Source: Gallionella sp. (GTDB lineage: Bacteria > Pseudomonadota > Gammaproteobacteria > Burkholderiales > Gallionellaceae). From it: a DNA stretch of 54,493 nucleotides. Position 1 is the first letter of the stretch. The number at the start of each line of letters is the position of its first letter. Under the pieces are notes generated by a model that did not search any database, was not told where the DNA came from, and saw nothing but the letters and a program-made list of their open reading frames with translations. Where the stretch lies: the NCBI GenBank assembly GCA_030645535.1, contig JAUSNM010000013.1:1-54493 (forward strand), given 5' to 3'. Made by a program: the position numbers and the translations under genes. Positions 40,933 to 51,340 of the stretch are shown here, piece by piece.

Positions 40933-41591
40933 ATTATTTTGTTACCGGTACCGATACCAATGTCGGCAAGACGCTGATCAGTTGCGCGCTGCTGCATGGT
41001 TTTGCCGGACAAGAACTGCGGGTGGTAGGGATGAAGCCGGTCGCGTGCGATGAGGGGGCTGTGAGTGAGGACGTCAGGTCGTTGCGTGCCGCCAGCAATG
41101 TGCTGGCCAGTCGCGGTCAGGTGAATCCCTATTGTTTCGAACGGGCTGTCGCACCGCATTTGGCCGCACAGTTCGCAGGGGTCAGGATTAATCTGGAGCG
41201 GATCGTTCAATCTTACCGTGAGCTGGCAACGCAGGCGGATGTGGTCATCGTGGAAGGCGCGGGCGGATTTTGTGTGCCGTTGAATGAGAGCGAAGACGGC
41301 GCCGATCTGGCACGCCAGTTGAAACTGCCAGTCATTCTGGTGGTCGGGATGCGGCTGGGTTGCCTGAATCACGCGCTGCTCACGAAGCTGGCTATTGCCG
41401 CCTCTGGCTTGAAAATGGCAGGTTGGGTCGCGAACTGCGTGGACGAATCGATGAGTATGCTGAATGAAAATATCGCTGCCTTAGAGCTGCGCTTTGATGC
41501 GCCGCTGCTGGGCGTGGTGCCGCATTATCAGACACCGCCGGATGCGACGGATGTTGTGAGATTTTTGGATATGTCACTGTTAAAGCATTAA
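40929..41591 (+). CDS. bioD: dethiobiotin synthetase
   Basis: The ATP-dependent carboxylase-like enzyme (220 aa) that closes the ureido ring. MNYFVTGTDTNVGKTLISCALLHG holds the P-loop (GTDTNVGKT at 7-15). GMKPVACD, VIVEGAGGFCVPLNESEDGADLA and the MRLGCLNHALLT segment are family marks. It is the last gene of the cluster. bioA, which should make the substrate diaminopelargonate, is not present in the window. Confidence 0.96.
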   Translation: MNYFVTGTDTNVGKTLISCALLHGFAGQELRVVGMKPVACDEGAVSEDVRSLRAASNVLASRGQVNPYCFERAVAPHLAAQFAGVRINLERIVQSYRELATQADVVIVEGAGGFCVPLNESEDGADLARQLKLPVILVVGMRLGCLNHALLTKLAIAASGLKMAGWVANCVDESMSMLNENIAALELRFDAPLLGVVPHYQTPPDATDVVRFLDMSLLKH

Positions 41592-41600
41592 AATCCGATT

Positions 41601-41621
41601 TATCCACTATCCACTATCCAT
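41601..41621. repeat. short heptamer array TATCCAC
   Basis: Three units, TATCCAC, TATCCAC and TATCCAT, in the gap between bioD and the next gene, 15 bp before the next start codon. It is a short member of the heptamer family with no visible opposite arm. Confidence 0.65.
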
Positions 41622-41636
41622 CTTTAATTGCTCATT

Positions 41637-42347
41637 ATGTTTGAATTCAGTGTTGTAGCAGTATTCTTCGTAGGCCTTTTGGGCGGTGTGCACTGCCTGG
41701 GGATGTGCGGCAGTCTGGTCGGTATTCTCACCACCCAATTGCCTGCAGGCGGCGCGCGCTGGCCATTCCATCTGGCTTACAGCAGCGGACGTGTGGCGAG
41801 CTACACGTTAGCGGGTGCGCTGGCAGGCGCGGTGGGGCAGGCAGGTTTGCTGTTGCGCGATGTCGTGCCGGTTCAGCATTTGCTGTTTGCCTTATCCAGT
41901 CTGATGCTGATTGCACTGGGCCTGTATCTCGCCGGTATTTGGGGGGCGGTGCGGCGTATCGAGACTGTCGGACGCGTGCTTTGGCAACGCATTCAGCCGC
42001 TGACGCGCGGCTTGTTTCCGGTCACGACACCGCTGCGCGCCTTCGGGCTCGGTACTTTGTGGGGTTGGCTGCCTTGTGGTCTGGTGTATAGCGTGCTGAT
42101 CACGGCGATGGCCAGCGGCCATGCACAAAGCGGTGCGCTGGTGATGCTGGCATTCGGCCTGGGCACACTGCCGAACCTGCTGGCGATCGGCCTGTTCTGG
42201 GAAAGCTTGAAGCGTTGGGTGCAGTCGCCGCAGGTGCGTCGCGTCGCCGGTTTGCTGGTGGTGTGCTTTGGTGTGTACGGCTTGATCAAGGTAGGTTATA
42301 CGTTTTATATCAATGGCTGGGCGGGGAGTTGTCATGTTGCTGCGTAG
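41637..42347 (+). CDS. sulfite exporter TauE/SafE-type membrane protein (UreH-like, COG2836)
   Basis: A polytopic membrane protein of 236 aa with about six helices. GGVHCLGMCGSLVG near the start and GWLPCGLVYSVLI in the middle each carry Cys in a helix, the pattern of the SafE/CcoI-linked group often coded with cbb3 oxidase or copper genes. It overlaps the Sco gene by 14 bp, so both may work in metal delivery to cytochrome oxidase. I use ATG 41637; a TTG at 41628 is the alternative. The transported compound is unknown. Confidence 0.85.
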   Translation: MFEFSVVAVFFVGLLGGVHCLGMCGSLVGILTTQLPAGGARWPFHLAYSSGRVASYTLAGALAGAVGQAGLLLRDVVPVQHLLFALSSLMLIALGLYLAGIWGAVRRIETVGRVLWQRIQPLTRGLFPVTTPLRAFGLGTLWGWLPCGLVYSVLITAMASGHAQSGALVMLAFGLGTLPNLLAIGLFWESLKRWVQSPQVRRVAGLLVVCFGVYGLIKVGYTFYINGWAGSCHVAA

Positions 42348-42921
42348 TATTTTGATTGCATTGGTATTTTTTATTTCGGCATGCGAAGAGCCCAAGCTGC
42401 CTTCGCCGTTTCACGCCAGCGAGGTCGGAGCCAGGTTCGCCGGGGCTGATTTCAAGTTGACCGATCACAACGGCCGGCCGCGTACGCTGGCTGATTATCG
42501 CGGCAAGGTGGTGGTGCTGTTTTTTGGCTATATGCATTGTCCTGATGTCTGCCCGACCACGATGGCTGATCTGGCCCAGGTAATAGGCAAACTGGGTTCT
42601 GACGCAGACAGGGTGCAAGTGTTGTTTGTCACCGTTGATCCTGAGCGTGACCCCCCCGAATTGCTGGCGCAATATGTGCCGGCTTTTCATCCGTCCTTTA
42701 TGGGGTTGTACGGTGATGCTCAAAGCACAGCAGAAGTCGCTCGCGCCTTCAATGTGATGTACCAGAAGCAGCCGACCACTACCGGCTACAACGTGGATCA
42801 CAGTGCAGGCACATTCCTGATCGATCCCTCTGGCCGCGTGCGCCTGATCTCGCCTTATGGACAGCGCACCGACTGGCTGGAGCAGGATATTCGCCTGCTG
42901 TTGGCGTTGGCAAAAAGTTAG
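42334..42921 (+). CDS. SCO1/SenC-type copper chaperone lipoprotein
   Basis: A 195-aa thioredoxin-fold protein for copper insertion into cytochrome oxidase (CuA). The lipobox FISAC gives a lipid-bound Cys near residue 16. GYMHCPDVCPTTMADL has the CxxxC copper pair, and the distant His is in NVDHSAGTFLID. ATG 42334 is chosen because GGGGAG is 5 bp upstream; the ATG at 42313 would lie before the signal peptide and adds seven residues. It is coded in overlap with the SafE-like gene. Confidence 0.92.
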   Translation: MLLRSILIALVFFISACEEPKLPSPFHASEVGARFAGADFKLTDHNGRPRTLADYRGKVVVLFFGYMHCPDVCPTTMADLAQVIGKLGSDADRVQVLFVTVDPERDPPELLAQYVPAFHPSFMGLYGDAQSTAEVARAFNVMYQKQPTTTGYNVDHSAGTFLIDPSGRVRLISPYGQRTDWLEQDIRLLLALAKS

Positions 42922-42928
42922 ATGCCAA

Positions 42929-42965
42929 GTTTTCAGTTTTCAGTTTCCATTGTTTCTGGTTGCCG
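42929..42965. repeat. heptamer array GTTNNCN before the response regulator gene
   Basis: Units GTTTTCA, GTTTTCA, GTTTCCA, then after two T bases GTTTCTG and GTTGCCG. It is the same type as the left arm in the bioB-bioF gap and the right arm in mshK. It lies directly before a candidate -10 box. Confidence 0.75.
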
Positions 42966-42967
42966 GA

Positions 42968-42976
42968 TGTTATGAT
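42968..42976 (+). promoter_or_regulatory. candidate extended -10 promoter of the response regulator gene
   Basis: TGTTATGAT (TG, one base, TATGAT at 42971-42976) is an extended -10 element 41 bp before the ATG at 43018. No good -35 is present; the upstream part is a heptamer repeat. The gene has a strong RBS, GGGGGGAGAG. Confidence 0.35.
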
Positions 42977-43017
42977 TAGCCAAGGTCTGAAAAAGGCTAC
43001 TTGTCCGGGGGGAGAGT

Positions 43018-43671
43018 ATGAAAATTTTGTTGGCTGATGACCACGCGTTGTTTCGCGACGGGATGCGCTATGTATTGCAGCAGTTGTCCGAGTCGCTGGA
43101 AATACTTGAGGCGGACAATTTTCTGGATTGTTTAAAAATTGCCGGTCAGCATCCGGAACTGGATATGTTGCTGCTGGATTTGCATATGCCAGGTAGCGAC
43201 GGGCCAAAGTCGGTCAGCTATTTTCATCAGCGTTATCCGCATATTCCGGTGGTGGTAGTGTCGGGTGAAGAATGTTGCTCAAATATGGAAAAGGTAATGG
43301 ATTACGGAGCTTCAGGTTTTGTTTGCAAGAGTTCGAACGCGAATACGATGCTGTCCGCGTTGAATTTGGTTATGTCCGGTGGTGTGTATTTGCCACCGGA
43401 GATTTTGCGCCACTATGAGCTTGAAGCGGCGCATGTGGACAGACGCAGCCTGCATACCAATGCCTATGGGCTGACGCAGCGCCAGATGCAAGTTTTGCAG
43501 CATCTTTGTGCCGGGATGAGCAACAAGGAAATCGCATCACGCATTCATCTCGCCGAAGGAACCGTTAAAATCCATGTGGCTGCGGTGTATCACACGTTAA
43601 AAGTCGGTAGCCGCATCGAGGCTGTGCGCGCTGCCGAGCATTTGGGACTGCTCGGGGTGCCGAATGGCTGA
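43018..43671 (+). CDS. NarL/LuxR-family response regulator
   Basis: A 217-aa two-component regulator. The receiver domain (1-120) has Asp7, Asp8, the phospho-acceptor Asp54 (LLLDLHMPG), Ser82 and Lys104. The C-terminal LuxR-type helix-turn-helix (about 150-212) has [24 protein letters not shown] and [15 protein letters not shown]. No sensor kinase gene lies next to it, so its signal is unknown. It overlaps ftsK by 8 bp, an unusual link between a regulator and a division gene. Confidence 0.9.
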   Translation: MKILLADDHALFRDGMRYVLQQLSESLEILEADNFLDCLKIAGQHPELDMLLLDLHMPGSDGPKSVSYFHQRYPHIPVVVVSGEECCSNMEKVMDYGASGFVCKSSNANTMLSALNLVMSGGVYLPPEILRHYELEAAHVDRRSLHTNAYGLTQRQMQVLQHLCAGMSNKEIASRIHLAEGTVKIHVAAVYHTLKVGSRIEAVRAAEHLGLLGVPNG

Positions 43672-45931
43672 AGATAGCCGCGACTTGCCGGGAAATAAAC
43701 TGCTCAGTCTGTTGCGCGAATCGCGCTGGCTGTTGCTGGCAGCATTCGCGTTATATTTTACGGTGGCGCTGTATGGCTACCATCCTGCCGATTCAGCCTG
43801 GTCCCATAGTGCCGCAGCCACGCTGGTTCACAATCCCACGGGTGTGCTGGGGGCTTATTTATCCGACCTGTTGTTCTATCTGTTTGGCATGTCGGCCTGG
43901 TTGCTGGTGTTGTTCATGCTGCAACAAGTATGGGCCGGTTATCGCAGGTTGCGGGCAGACAGTATCTTTTGCAAAAGAACGCTGTGGGTTTCCGTCATCG
44001 GATTTAGCTTGCTGTTGCTCTCCAGCAGTTCGCTTGAAGCGATCCGTTTGCATACGCTTAAAATACCCCTGCCCCTTGCGCCCGGTGGCATGTTCGGCAT
44101 ACTGATCGGTGATGCGCTGACGCGCATGCTCGGTTTTACAGGTGCCACCTTGTTGCTGCTGGCGCTGATGGCGAGCAGTTTCAGTGTGTTCAGCGGCCTG
44201 TCGTGGTTGCGTTTCATGGACTGGTTGGGTGAGCAGCTGGAAGCAGCTTACTGCTGGATACGGCAGTTCTGGCAGACACGTCAGGACAAACGTATCGGTG
44301 TACAGGCGACCAGTTTGCGCAGCGCAGTTGTCGAGGTAGAGAAGAAACGCGTCGAAGTGCATCAGCCGATACACATCGAAAGGCCAGTCGTTGAAGTGGT
44401 CAAGTCGGCGCGTGCCAGTGAAGAAAAGCAGATTACGCTGTTTGCCGATATGCCCGACTCGCCCCTGCCACCGCTGCATTTGCTTGATCCTGCGACACAG
44501 CAGGTTGAGACGGTATCAGCCGATACGCTGGAGTTCACCTCCCGTCTGATCGAACGCAAGCTGCAAGATTTTGGTGTGACCGTTAAAGTTGTGGCCGCCT
44601 ATCCGGGGCCTGTGATCACGCGTTACGAGATCGAGCCTGCAGTCGGCGTGAAGGGTAGCCAGATTACCAATCTGGTGCGCGATCTGGCGCGTGCGTTGTC
44701 GGTGGTGAGCATCCGTCTGGTCGAGACCATTCCCGGCAAAACCTTTATGGCGCTGGAATTGCCCAATGCCAAACGGCAGATGGTGCAGCTCTCCGAAATC
44801 CTGAGTTCTCAGGTGTATGCAGATATGCATTCCATGTTGACCATCGCGATGGGCAAGGACATCGCCGGCAATCCGGTGGTCGCGGATCTGGCCAAGATGC
44901 CGCACGTGCTGGTGGCGGGTACCACAGGTTCAGGAAAGTCGGTGGGGATCAACGCCATGATCCTCAGCATTCTCTACAAGGCCACGCCGCAACAGGTGCG
45001 CATGTTGCTGATTGATCCGAAGATGCTGGAATTGTCTGTGTATGAAGGCATTCCGCATCTGCTCTGCCCGGTAGTGACTGATATGCGTCAGGCAGCCTCT
45101 GGTCTTAACTGGTGCGTGCAGGAAATGGATAAGCGTTACCGGTTGATGTCGCACTTTGGCGTGCGCAATATCGCAGGCTTCAACCAGAAGCATCGGGAGG
45201 CCATCAAGGCGGACAAGCCGCTGACCAATCCGTTCTCGCTGACCCCTGATGATCCGGAGGCGCTTGAAGAATTGCCGCTGATCGTGGTGTTCATCGACGA
45301 ACTGGCCGACTTGATGATGGTGGTCGGCAAGAAAATCGAAGAGCTGATTGCGCGTCTGGCGCAGAAGGCGCGTGCCTCCGGCATTCATCTGGTGTTGGCT
45401 ACACAACGTCCGTCAGTGGATGTGATCACCGGACTGATCAAGGCCAACGTGCCGACGCGCATTGCGTTTCAGGTGTCCAGCAAGATAGATTCCCGCACGA
45501 TACTCGATCAGATGGGTGCAGAAGCTTTGCTGGGTCAGGGCGATATGCTGTACTTGCCGCCCGGAACCGGTTATCCGCAACGCGTGCATGGCGCATTCGT
45601 CTCCGATCAGGAAGTGCATCGCATTGCCGAGTATTTGAAGGCGCAAGGTGCGCCGGAGTATATAGACGGAATGCTCAATTCGCTTGAAGACTCGGGCGAT
45701 GACGGCGGCTTGTCGCCAACGCTGGATGCAGAGGCGGATCCGTTGTACGACCAGGCGGTCGAAATCGTGGTCAAATCCCGCCGTGCCTCAATTTCGCTGG
45801 TGCAGCGCAATTTGCGCATCGGCTATAACCGGGCCGCGCGTCTGGTTGAGCAAATGGAAGCCGCAGGTATCGTGACTGCAATGCAGAGCAACGGCAATCG
45901 CGAAGTGATCGCACCCGCAAGGCAGGAATGA
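43664..45931 (+). CDS. ftsK: DNA translocase FtsK
   Basis: The septal DNA pump (755 aa) that aligns chromosome ends for XerCD. Four N-terminal membrane helices (about 22-185), a short linker (about 200-270), the alpha-beta motor with Walker A GTTGSGKS at 419-426 and [17 protein letters not shown] as Walker B, then [20 protein letters not shown] and a gamma winged-helix ([33 protein letters not shown]). The linker is short in comparison with that of Escherichia coli, as in most betaproteobacteria. lolA and rarA follow, a conserved order. Confidence 0.95.
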   Translation: MAEDSRDLPGNKLLSLLRESRWLLLAAFALYFTVALYGYHPADSAWSHSAAATLVHNPTGVLGAYLSDLLFYLFGMSAWLLVLFMLQQVWAGYRRLRADSIFCKRTLWVSVIGFSLLLLSSSSLEAIRLHTLKIPLPLAPGGMFGILIGDALTRMLGFTGATLLLLALMASSFSVFSGLSWLRFMDWLGEQLEAAYCWIRQFWQTRQDKRIGVQATSLRSAVVEVEKKRVEVHQPIHIERPVVEVVKSARASEEKQITLFADMPDSPLPPLHLLDPATQQVETVSADTLEFTSRLIERKLQDFGVTVKVVAAYPGPVITRYEIEPAVGVKGSQITNLVRDLARALSVVSIRLVETIPGKTFMALELPNAKRQMVQLSEILSSQVYADMHSMLTIAMGKDIAGNPVVADLAKMPHVLVAGTTGSGKSVGINAMILSILYKATPQQVRMLLIDPKMLELSVYEGIPHLLCPVVTDMRQAASGLNWCVQEMDKRYRLMSHFGVRNIAGFNQKHREAIKADKPLTNPFSLTPDDPEALEELPLIVVFIDELADLMMVVGKKIEELIARLAQKARASGIHLVLATQRPSVDVITGLIKANVPTRIAFQVSSKIDSRTILDQMGAEALLGQGDMLYLPPGTGYPQRVHGAFVSDQEVHRIAEYLKAQGAPEYIDGMLNSLEDSGDDGGLSPTLDAEADPLYDQAVEIVVKSRRASISLVQRNLRIGYNRAARLVEQMEAAGIVTAMQSNGNREVIAPARQE

Positions 45932-45934
45932 ATC

Positions 45935-46018
45935 AGGATTCAGGATGCAGGATTCAGTAAAAACCGTTGCGCCGCTTTTGATTTTCTCCTGAATCCCGAT
46001 TCCTGTATCCCGCATCCT
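45935..46018. repeat. inverted heptamer element between ftsK and lolA (AGGATNC / CNGNATC)
   Basis: Left arm: AGGATTC, AGGATGC, AGGATTC (45935-45955). Right arm: CTGAATC, CCGATTC, CTGTATC, CCGCATC then CT (45989-46018). The right arm is the reverse-complement type of the left, with a 33-bp core. Same class as in mshD and mshO. It ends 12 bp before the lolA ATG. Confidence 0.88.
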
Positions 46019-46030
46019 AAAGGTAAAACA

Positions 46031-46645
46031 ATGAAATATATCTTCGCAATACTCATGCTGTTCGTTTTTCCGCTCACGGCTCAGGCCGGAGCGATAGAGA
46101 AGCTGAAAACTTTTATTGCCGCGACCCATTCCGCGCAGGCGACTTTCACCCAGGTCGTGCTGGATCAGGATGGTCGTCGTATCCAGAATGCATCCGGCGT
46201 GATGCAGTTCCAGCGACCCGGTCGTTTCCGCTGGACTTACCAGAAGCCGTATGAGCAGATTATCGTCGGCGACGGTGCGAAATTCTGGCTGTATGACAAG
46301 GACCTGAATCAGGTGACCGTCAAAAAGCTCGATGCAGCGCTGGGCAGCAGTCCCGCCGCGTTGCTCGCAGGCAGTAATGAAATCGAGCGCGGCTTTGTGC
46401 TCAAGGATGCCGGCAATCGCGATGGACTCGAATGGCTGCAAGCCACCCCCAAGGCGCAAGACAGCAGCTTTGCCGCCGTGTTGATGGGGTTCGATGCACA
46501 GGCTGGATTAGTTGTGATGGAATTGAACGATACGTTTGGCCACAAGACGGTATTGCGCTTTTCCGCAATGCTGCGCAATCCAAGGTTGGCAGCAGGGCAA
46601 TTTCAATTCACGCCACCTGTCGGAGCCGATGTTATAAGCGACTGA
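46031..46645 (+). CDS. lolA: outer-membrane lipoprotein carrier protein LolA
   Basis: A periplasmic chaperone (204 aa) that ferries lipoproteins from LolCDE to LolB. Signal peptide ending at about residue 19 (TAQAGA). FTQVVLDQDGRRIQNASGVMQFQRPGRFRW, YDKDLNQVTVKKLD and the C-terminal FQFTPPVGADVI are the usual LolA blocks. AAGGTAAAAC precedes the ATG. The conserved neighbours ftsK and rarA support the call. Confidence 0.95.
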   Translation: MKYIFAILMLFVFPLTAQAGAIEKLKTFIAATHSAQATFTQVVLDQDGRRIQNASGVMQFQRPGRFRWTYQKPYEQIIVGDGAKFWLYDKDLNQVTVKKLDAALGSSPAALLAGSNEIERGFVLKDAGNRDGLEWLQATPKAQDSSFAAVLMGFDAQAGLVVMELNDTFGHKTVLRFSAMLRNPRLAAGQFQFTPPVGADVISD

Positions 46646-46654
46646 TTTATAAGT

Positions 46655-47995
46655 ATGTATAGCGATTCTCTTTTTGATAGTCCCGCTGCCGCCGCCCCGC
46701 TTGCGGAACGGCTGCGTCCCAAACATATCGACGAAGTCATCGGTCAATCGCATTTGCTGGGCGAGGGCAGACCGCTGCGCCTGGCATTTCAGTCCCGCAA
46801 GCTGCATTCGATGATCCTGTGGGGGCCGCCGGGTGTGGGCAAGACCACCTTGGCGCGCTTGATGGCCTCCGCCTTCGACGCCGAATTTATGCCGCTGTCC
46901 GCCGTGTTATCCGGTGTGAAAGACATACGCGAAGCGATTGCAGAAGCGCAGCGGGTGTTGGAGCAGCGCGGTCGTCATACCATCCTGTTCGTTGACGAAG
47001 TGCACCGTTTCAACAAGTCGCAGCAGGATGCCTTTTTGCCGTTCGTCGAGCAGGGTTTAGTCACCTTTATCGGCGCGACGACCGAAAACCCCTCCTTTGA
47101 AGTGAACAACGCGTTGCTGTCGCGCGCCCAGGTTTATGTGTTGCATGCCTTGTCCGAAGAAGAATTGGGGCAATTATTCGAGCGTGCACAGCAGGTGGCC
47201 CTGCCGGAATTGAGTTTTGCCGATGATGCTCGCGAGCGCATTATCGGATACGCTGATGGCGATGCCAGACGTTTGCTGAATGTGCTGGAACAGTTGCAAA
47301 CAGCCGCGCAAACTGCAGGTGTCAGCAACATTGACAGCGCGTTCCTCGACAACACACTGGCGCAAAATCTGCGCCGTTTCGACAAGGGCGGCGAAGCGTT
47401 CTATGACCAGATTTCCGCGCTGCACAAATCGGTGCGCGGCTCCAACCCCGATGCGGCGGTGTACTGGCTGGTGCGTATGCTCGATGGCGGTGCGGATGCA
47501 CGCTATATGGCACGGCGCATCGTGCGCATGGCCTGGGAAGATATCGGTCTGGCAGATCCTCGCGCGATCCAACTTGCCAATGATGCGGCACAAACCTACG
47601 AGCGCTTAGGCTCTCCGGAAGGTGAGCTGGCGCTGGCGCAGGCTGTGATATACCTGGCCTGTGCGCCCAAGTCGAATGCGGGCTATGTCGCGTATAATGC
47701 CGCCCGCGCCTTCGTGGCACAGGATGGTTCGCGCGAGGTGCCGCTGCATCTGCGCAACGCACCGACCAAATTGATGAAACAGCTCGATTACGGTCGCGAC
47801 TACCGTTATGCGCACGACGAAGCGGGTGGTTATGCGGCCGGCGAGAATTATTTTCCGGACGGCATGTCACCGGTTAATTTTTATCAGCCTACCGATCGCG
47901 GACTGGAAGGCAAAATTGCCGAAAAATTAACACGACTGCGCGAGCTGGATGCGGCAGCCATCCAGATGTCAAAGAAGGCTAAAGAACGCGAGTGA
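46655..47995 (+). CDS. rarA: replication-associated recombination protein RarA (MgsA)
   Basis: An AAA+ ATPase of 446 aa that acts at stalled replication forks. Walker A GPPGVGKT is at 57-64; Walker [21 protein letters not shown] at about 109; sensor [18 protein letters not shown]. The C-terminal tetramerisation part has [26 protein letters not shown]. It starts 9 bp after lolA. In most relatives serS comes next; here a carbamoyltransferase gene stands between. Confidence 0.95.
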   Translation: MYSDSLFDSPAAAAPLAERLRPKHIDEVIGQSHLLGEGRPLRLAFQSRKLHSMILWGPPGVGKTTLARLMASAFDAEFMPLSAVLSGVKDIREAIAEAQRVLEQRGRHTILFVDEVHRFNKSQQDAFLPFVEQGLVTFIGATTENPSFEVNNALLSRAQVYVLHALSEEELGQLFERAQQVALPELSFADDARERIIGYADGDARRLLNVLEQLQTAAQTAGVSNIDSAFLDNTLAQNLRRFDKGGEAFYDQISALHKSVRGSNPDAAVYWLVRMLDGGADARYMARRIVRMAWEDIGLADPRAIQLANDAAQTYERLGSPEGELALAQAVIYLACAPKSNAGYVAYNAARAFVAQDGSREVPLHLRNAPTKLMKQLDYGRDYRYAHDEAGGYAAGENYFPDGMSPVNFYQPTDRGLEGKIAEKLTRLRELDAAAIQMSKKAKERE

Positions 47996-48086
47996 CGGGT
48001 TTCGTTTGAGTAAATGTTGGTTGGCTCTCAAATTACTCTTGCTTCGAGAGGCTTGAGTTTAATTTATAGTTTTTATTGGATTGATT

Positions 48087-49766
48087 ATGATTGTTTTGGG
48101 CATATGTAGCGGACATAATTCGGGTGCATCGGTTCTGATCGATGGAAAACTGGTTTCCTCTGTTGAGGAGGAGCGGATTTCCAGAATAAAGAATGACGGC
48201 AGTTATCCTCACAGCGCGATTGCCGAGGCGCTCTCCATTGCTGGCATTACCGCTAATGATGTTGAAATGGTTGCGATAGCCGGGTTAACCGTTTGGGAAC
48301 AAAAAACGATGCGAGATCGTATTCTCAAGCATGACCTTCGCCTGGCTAAAGTCGAGCCGATAATTAAGAAGTGCTATTGGAAACACCGGGTCGAGTGGTA
48401 TAGGCGTCTTCTGAATCCGCATCCGAGGCCAACAGGCATCCTGGCTAAAAAGCCGTCACAAACTGTCGAGCATCATTTGTCACATGCGGCATCTGCTTAC
48501 TATGCATCGTCATTTGGGAACGAGAGGGTTGGCGTAATAACTCTGGATGGATCTGGCGACTATTCGTGGGGATCGGTATGGCTGGGTGAAAATGGAAAGC
48601 TGCAGGAAGTATTGCATTTGCCGTATCTATATAGCATTGGCCTTCTTTATGCCTCGGTAACCAATTATTTGGGTTTTGTTGCCGGGCGGCATGAGGGTAA
48701 GGTTTTGGGTTTAGCGGCATTTGGAAACCCGGAACCCCTTTTGTCTCGCCTTTTACAGCATACCAATATGAACGATTGGGATTCTCTGTTCGACGCCACG
48801 CTGGCGCGTGTTCCGCTACGTCCATTGACTAAAATTGGCGCGACAGTAATAAGTGACTTGTGTCAGGGTTTGCAAAGAGAAGATGTCGCCGCTGGCCTTC
48901 AGGCTTATACCGAAAAAGTGATTTGTGCCTGGATTCAGGAGCAGGTATGCAAACTGAAAGTCAGCAAGCTTGCCTTGGCTGGCGGAGTGTTTTCCAACGT
49001 GAAATTGAACCAGAGCATTCTTGCTTTGCCTGGCGTGGAGAATATTTACGTTCACCCCAATATGGGTGATGGTGGTTTGGCGAGTGGCGCAGCCTATGAA
49101 GTTTATGCACGACTAAACGGCGGTTTGCGCCCCGAATTGGGCGATGTATATATGGGCACTGAAATCAATCGTGAAAATTCCCTGCAAGCGTTGCAGAAAT
49201 TGGGCGTTTGCTACGAAGAGCCAAAAAATCTGGCACAAGTGGTTGGGCGTTTGTTGGCTGAGGGCAAAGTGGTTGCCCGTGCGGATGGCCGTATGGAATA
49301 TGGTCCTAGGGCATTGGGTAATCGCACTGTGATGGCTCCTTGCCATGACCCGAGCATCAACCAGTGGCTAAACAAGAAGTTCGCGCGTACCGAGTTCATG
49401 CCGTTTGCTCCTGTAGTGCTGGAAGAGCATGCACAAGAGTACTTTCCCGATTGGGACGAGAGCCATATTGCCGCGCGGTTTATGACGATTACATATGACG
49501 CGTCCGAGATTGCACAAAAAAATATTCCCGCCGCTGTCCACGTTGATAAAACCGCACGTCCTCAAGTCATTCGGCGCGAAGATAATCCTGGCTATTACGA
49601 TATTCTCAAAGAGTATTGCGCAATAACTGGAGTGCCTAGCGTGATTAATACTAGCTTCAATATGCACGAGGAGCCTATCGTGCGCACTGCGGAAGAAGCG
49701 ATCATTGCATTCCAGGCCGCAGGGCTGGACGCGCTCGTGCTGGGGCCGTTCCTGGTTCGCACATAA
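48087..49766 (+). CDS. carbamoyltransferase (NodU/CmcH/TobZ family)
   Basis: A 559-aa enzyme that moves a carbamoyl group from carbamoyl phosphate to a hydroxyl of a sugar or natural product. The N-terminal Kae1/TsaD-like half has GICSGHNSGASVLIDGKLV, EHHLSHAASAYYASSF (metal-binding His) and TLDGSGDYSWG. The C-terminal half has ARADGRMEYGPRALGNRT and INTSFNMHEEPIVRTAEEAI. I use ATG 48087; a TTG at 48081 also fits. It lies between rarA and serS and is visibly richer in A+T than both, with an AT-rich gap before it, signs of transfer. No glycosyltransferase or sugar genes are near, so the acceptor is unknown. Confidence 0.92.
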   Translation: MIVLGICSGHNSGASVLIDGKLVSSVEEERISRIKNDGSYPHSAIAEALSIAGITANDVEMVAIAGLTVWEQKTMRDRILKHDLRLAKVEPIIKKCYWKHRVEWYRRLLNPHPRPTGILAKKPSQTVEHHLSHAASAYYASSFGNERVGVITLDGSGDYSWGSVWLGENGKLQEVLHLPYLYSIGLLYASVTNYLGFVAGRHEGKVLGLAAFGNPEPLLSRLLQHTNMNDWDSLFDATLARVPLRPLTKIGATVISDLCQGLQREDVAAGLQAYTEKVICAWIQEQVCKLKVSKLALAGGVFSNVKLNQSILALPGVENIYVHPNMGDGGLASGAAYEVYARLNGGLRPELGDVYMGTEINRENSLQALQKLGVCYEEPKNLAQVVGRLLAEGKVVARADGRMEYGPRALGNRTVMAPCHDPSINQWLNKKFARTEFMPFAPVVLEEHAQEYFPDWDESHIAARFMTITYDASEIAQKNIPAAVHVDKTARPQVIRREDNPGYYDILKEYCAITGVPSVINTSFNMHEEPIVRTAEEAIIAFQAAGLDALVLGPFLVRT

Positions 49767-49793
49767 GTTGTTATCTTTAAAAATTGTTGGTAA

Positions 49794-51104
<1,311 letters not shown>

Positions 51105-51157
51105 TTGTTTTAGTCTGCGGCGGTGCGCTTACACTCGTTTGACATGCACTTCGTTAA

Positions 51158-51226
51158 TCAGCCTTGACAGAAACAACAAATTCTCCAGACGGAGAATTTG
51201 TTGTTTTGGCGAAGACAAAAGGCTGA
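51158..51226 (+). repeat. long near-perfect palindrome after serS
   Basis: AAACAACAAATTCTCC (51171-51186), loop AGAC, and GGAGAATTTGTTGTTT (51191-51206) form a perfect 16-bp stem. Outside it TCAGCCTT (51158-51165) pairs with AAGGCTGA (51219-51226). It may terminate serS transcription, though the stem base is rich in A+T. It lies between serS and the relic of an older serS end. Confidence 0.85.
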
Positions 51227-51242
51227 GTTAGTCCGTAGCTAA

Positions 51243-51329
51243 AATTATCAGCAAGCCGACGGGAGTATTGTCATTCCTGAAGTGCTGAGAACCTATATGG
51301 GCGGTATGGAAGTCTTGAGCGTAAGTTGA
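51243..51329 (+). pseudogene. relic of a second serS 3' end
   Basis: Translated in frame, 51243-51329 reads NYQQADGSIVIPEVLRTYMG then GMEVLSVS and a stop. The intact serS ends [28 protein letters not shown] and a stop. The relic covers only the last 28 codons and has no homology upstream of 51241, where the frame is closed by a stop. Bases differ at many third positions, so this is not a recent copy but another allele. It is best explained as the 3' end of the former serS. Confidence 0.85.
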
Positions 51330-51340
51330 TCCTGAAAAAC

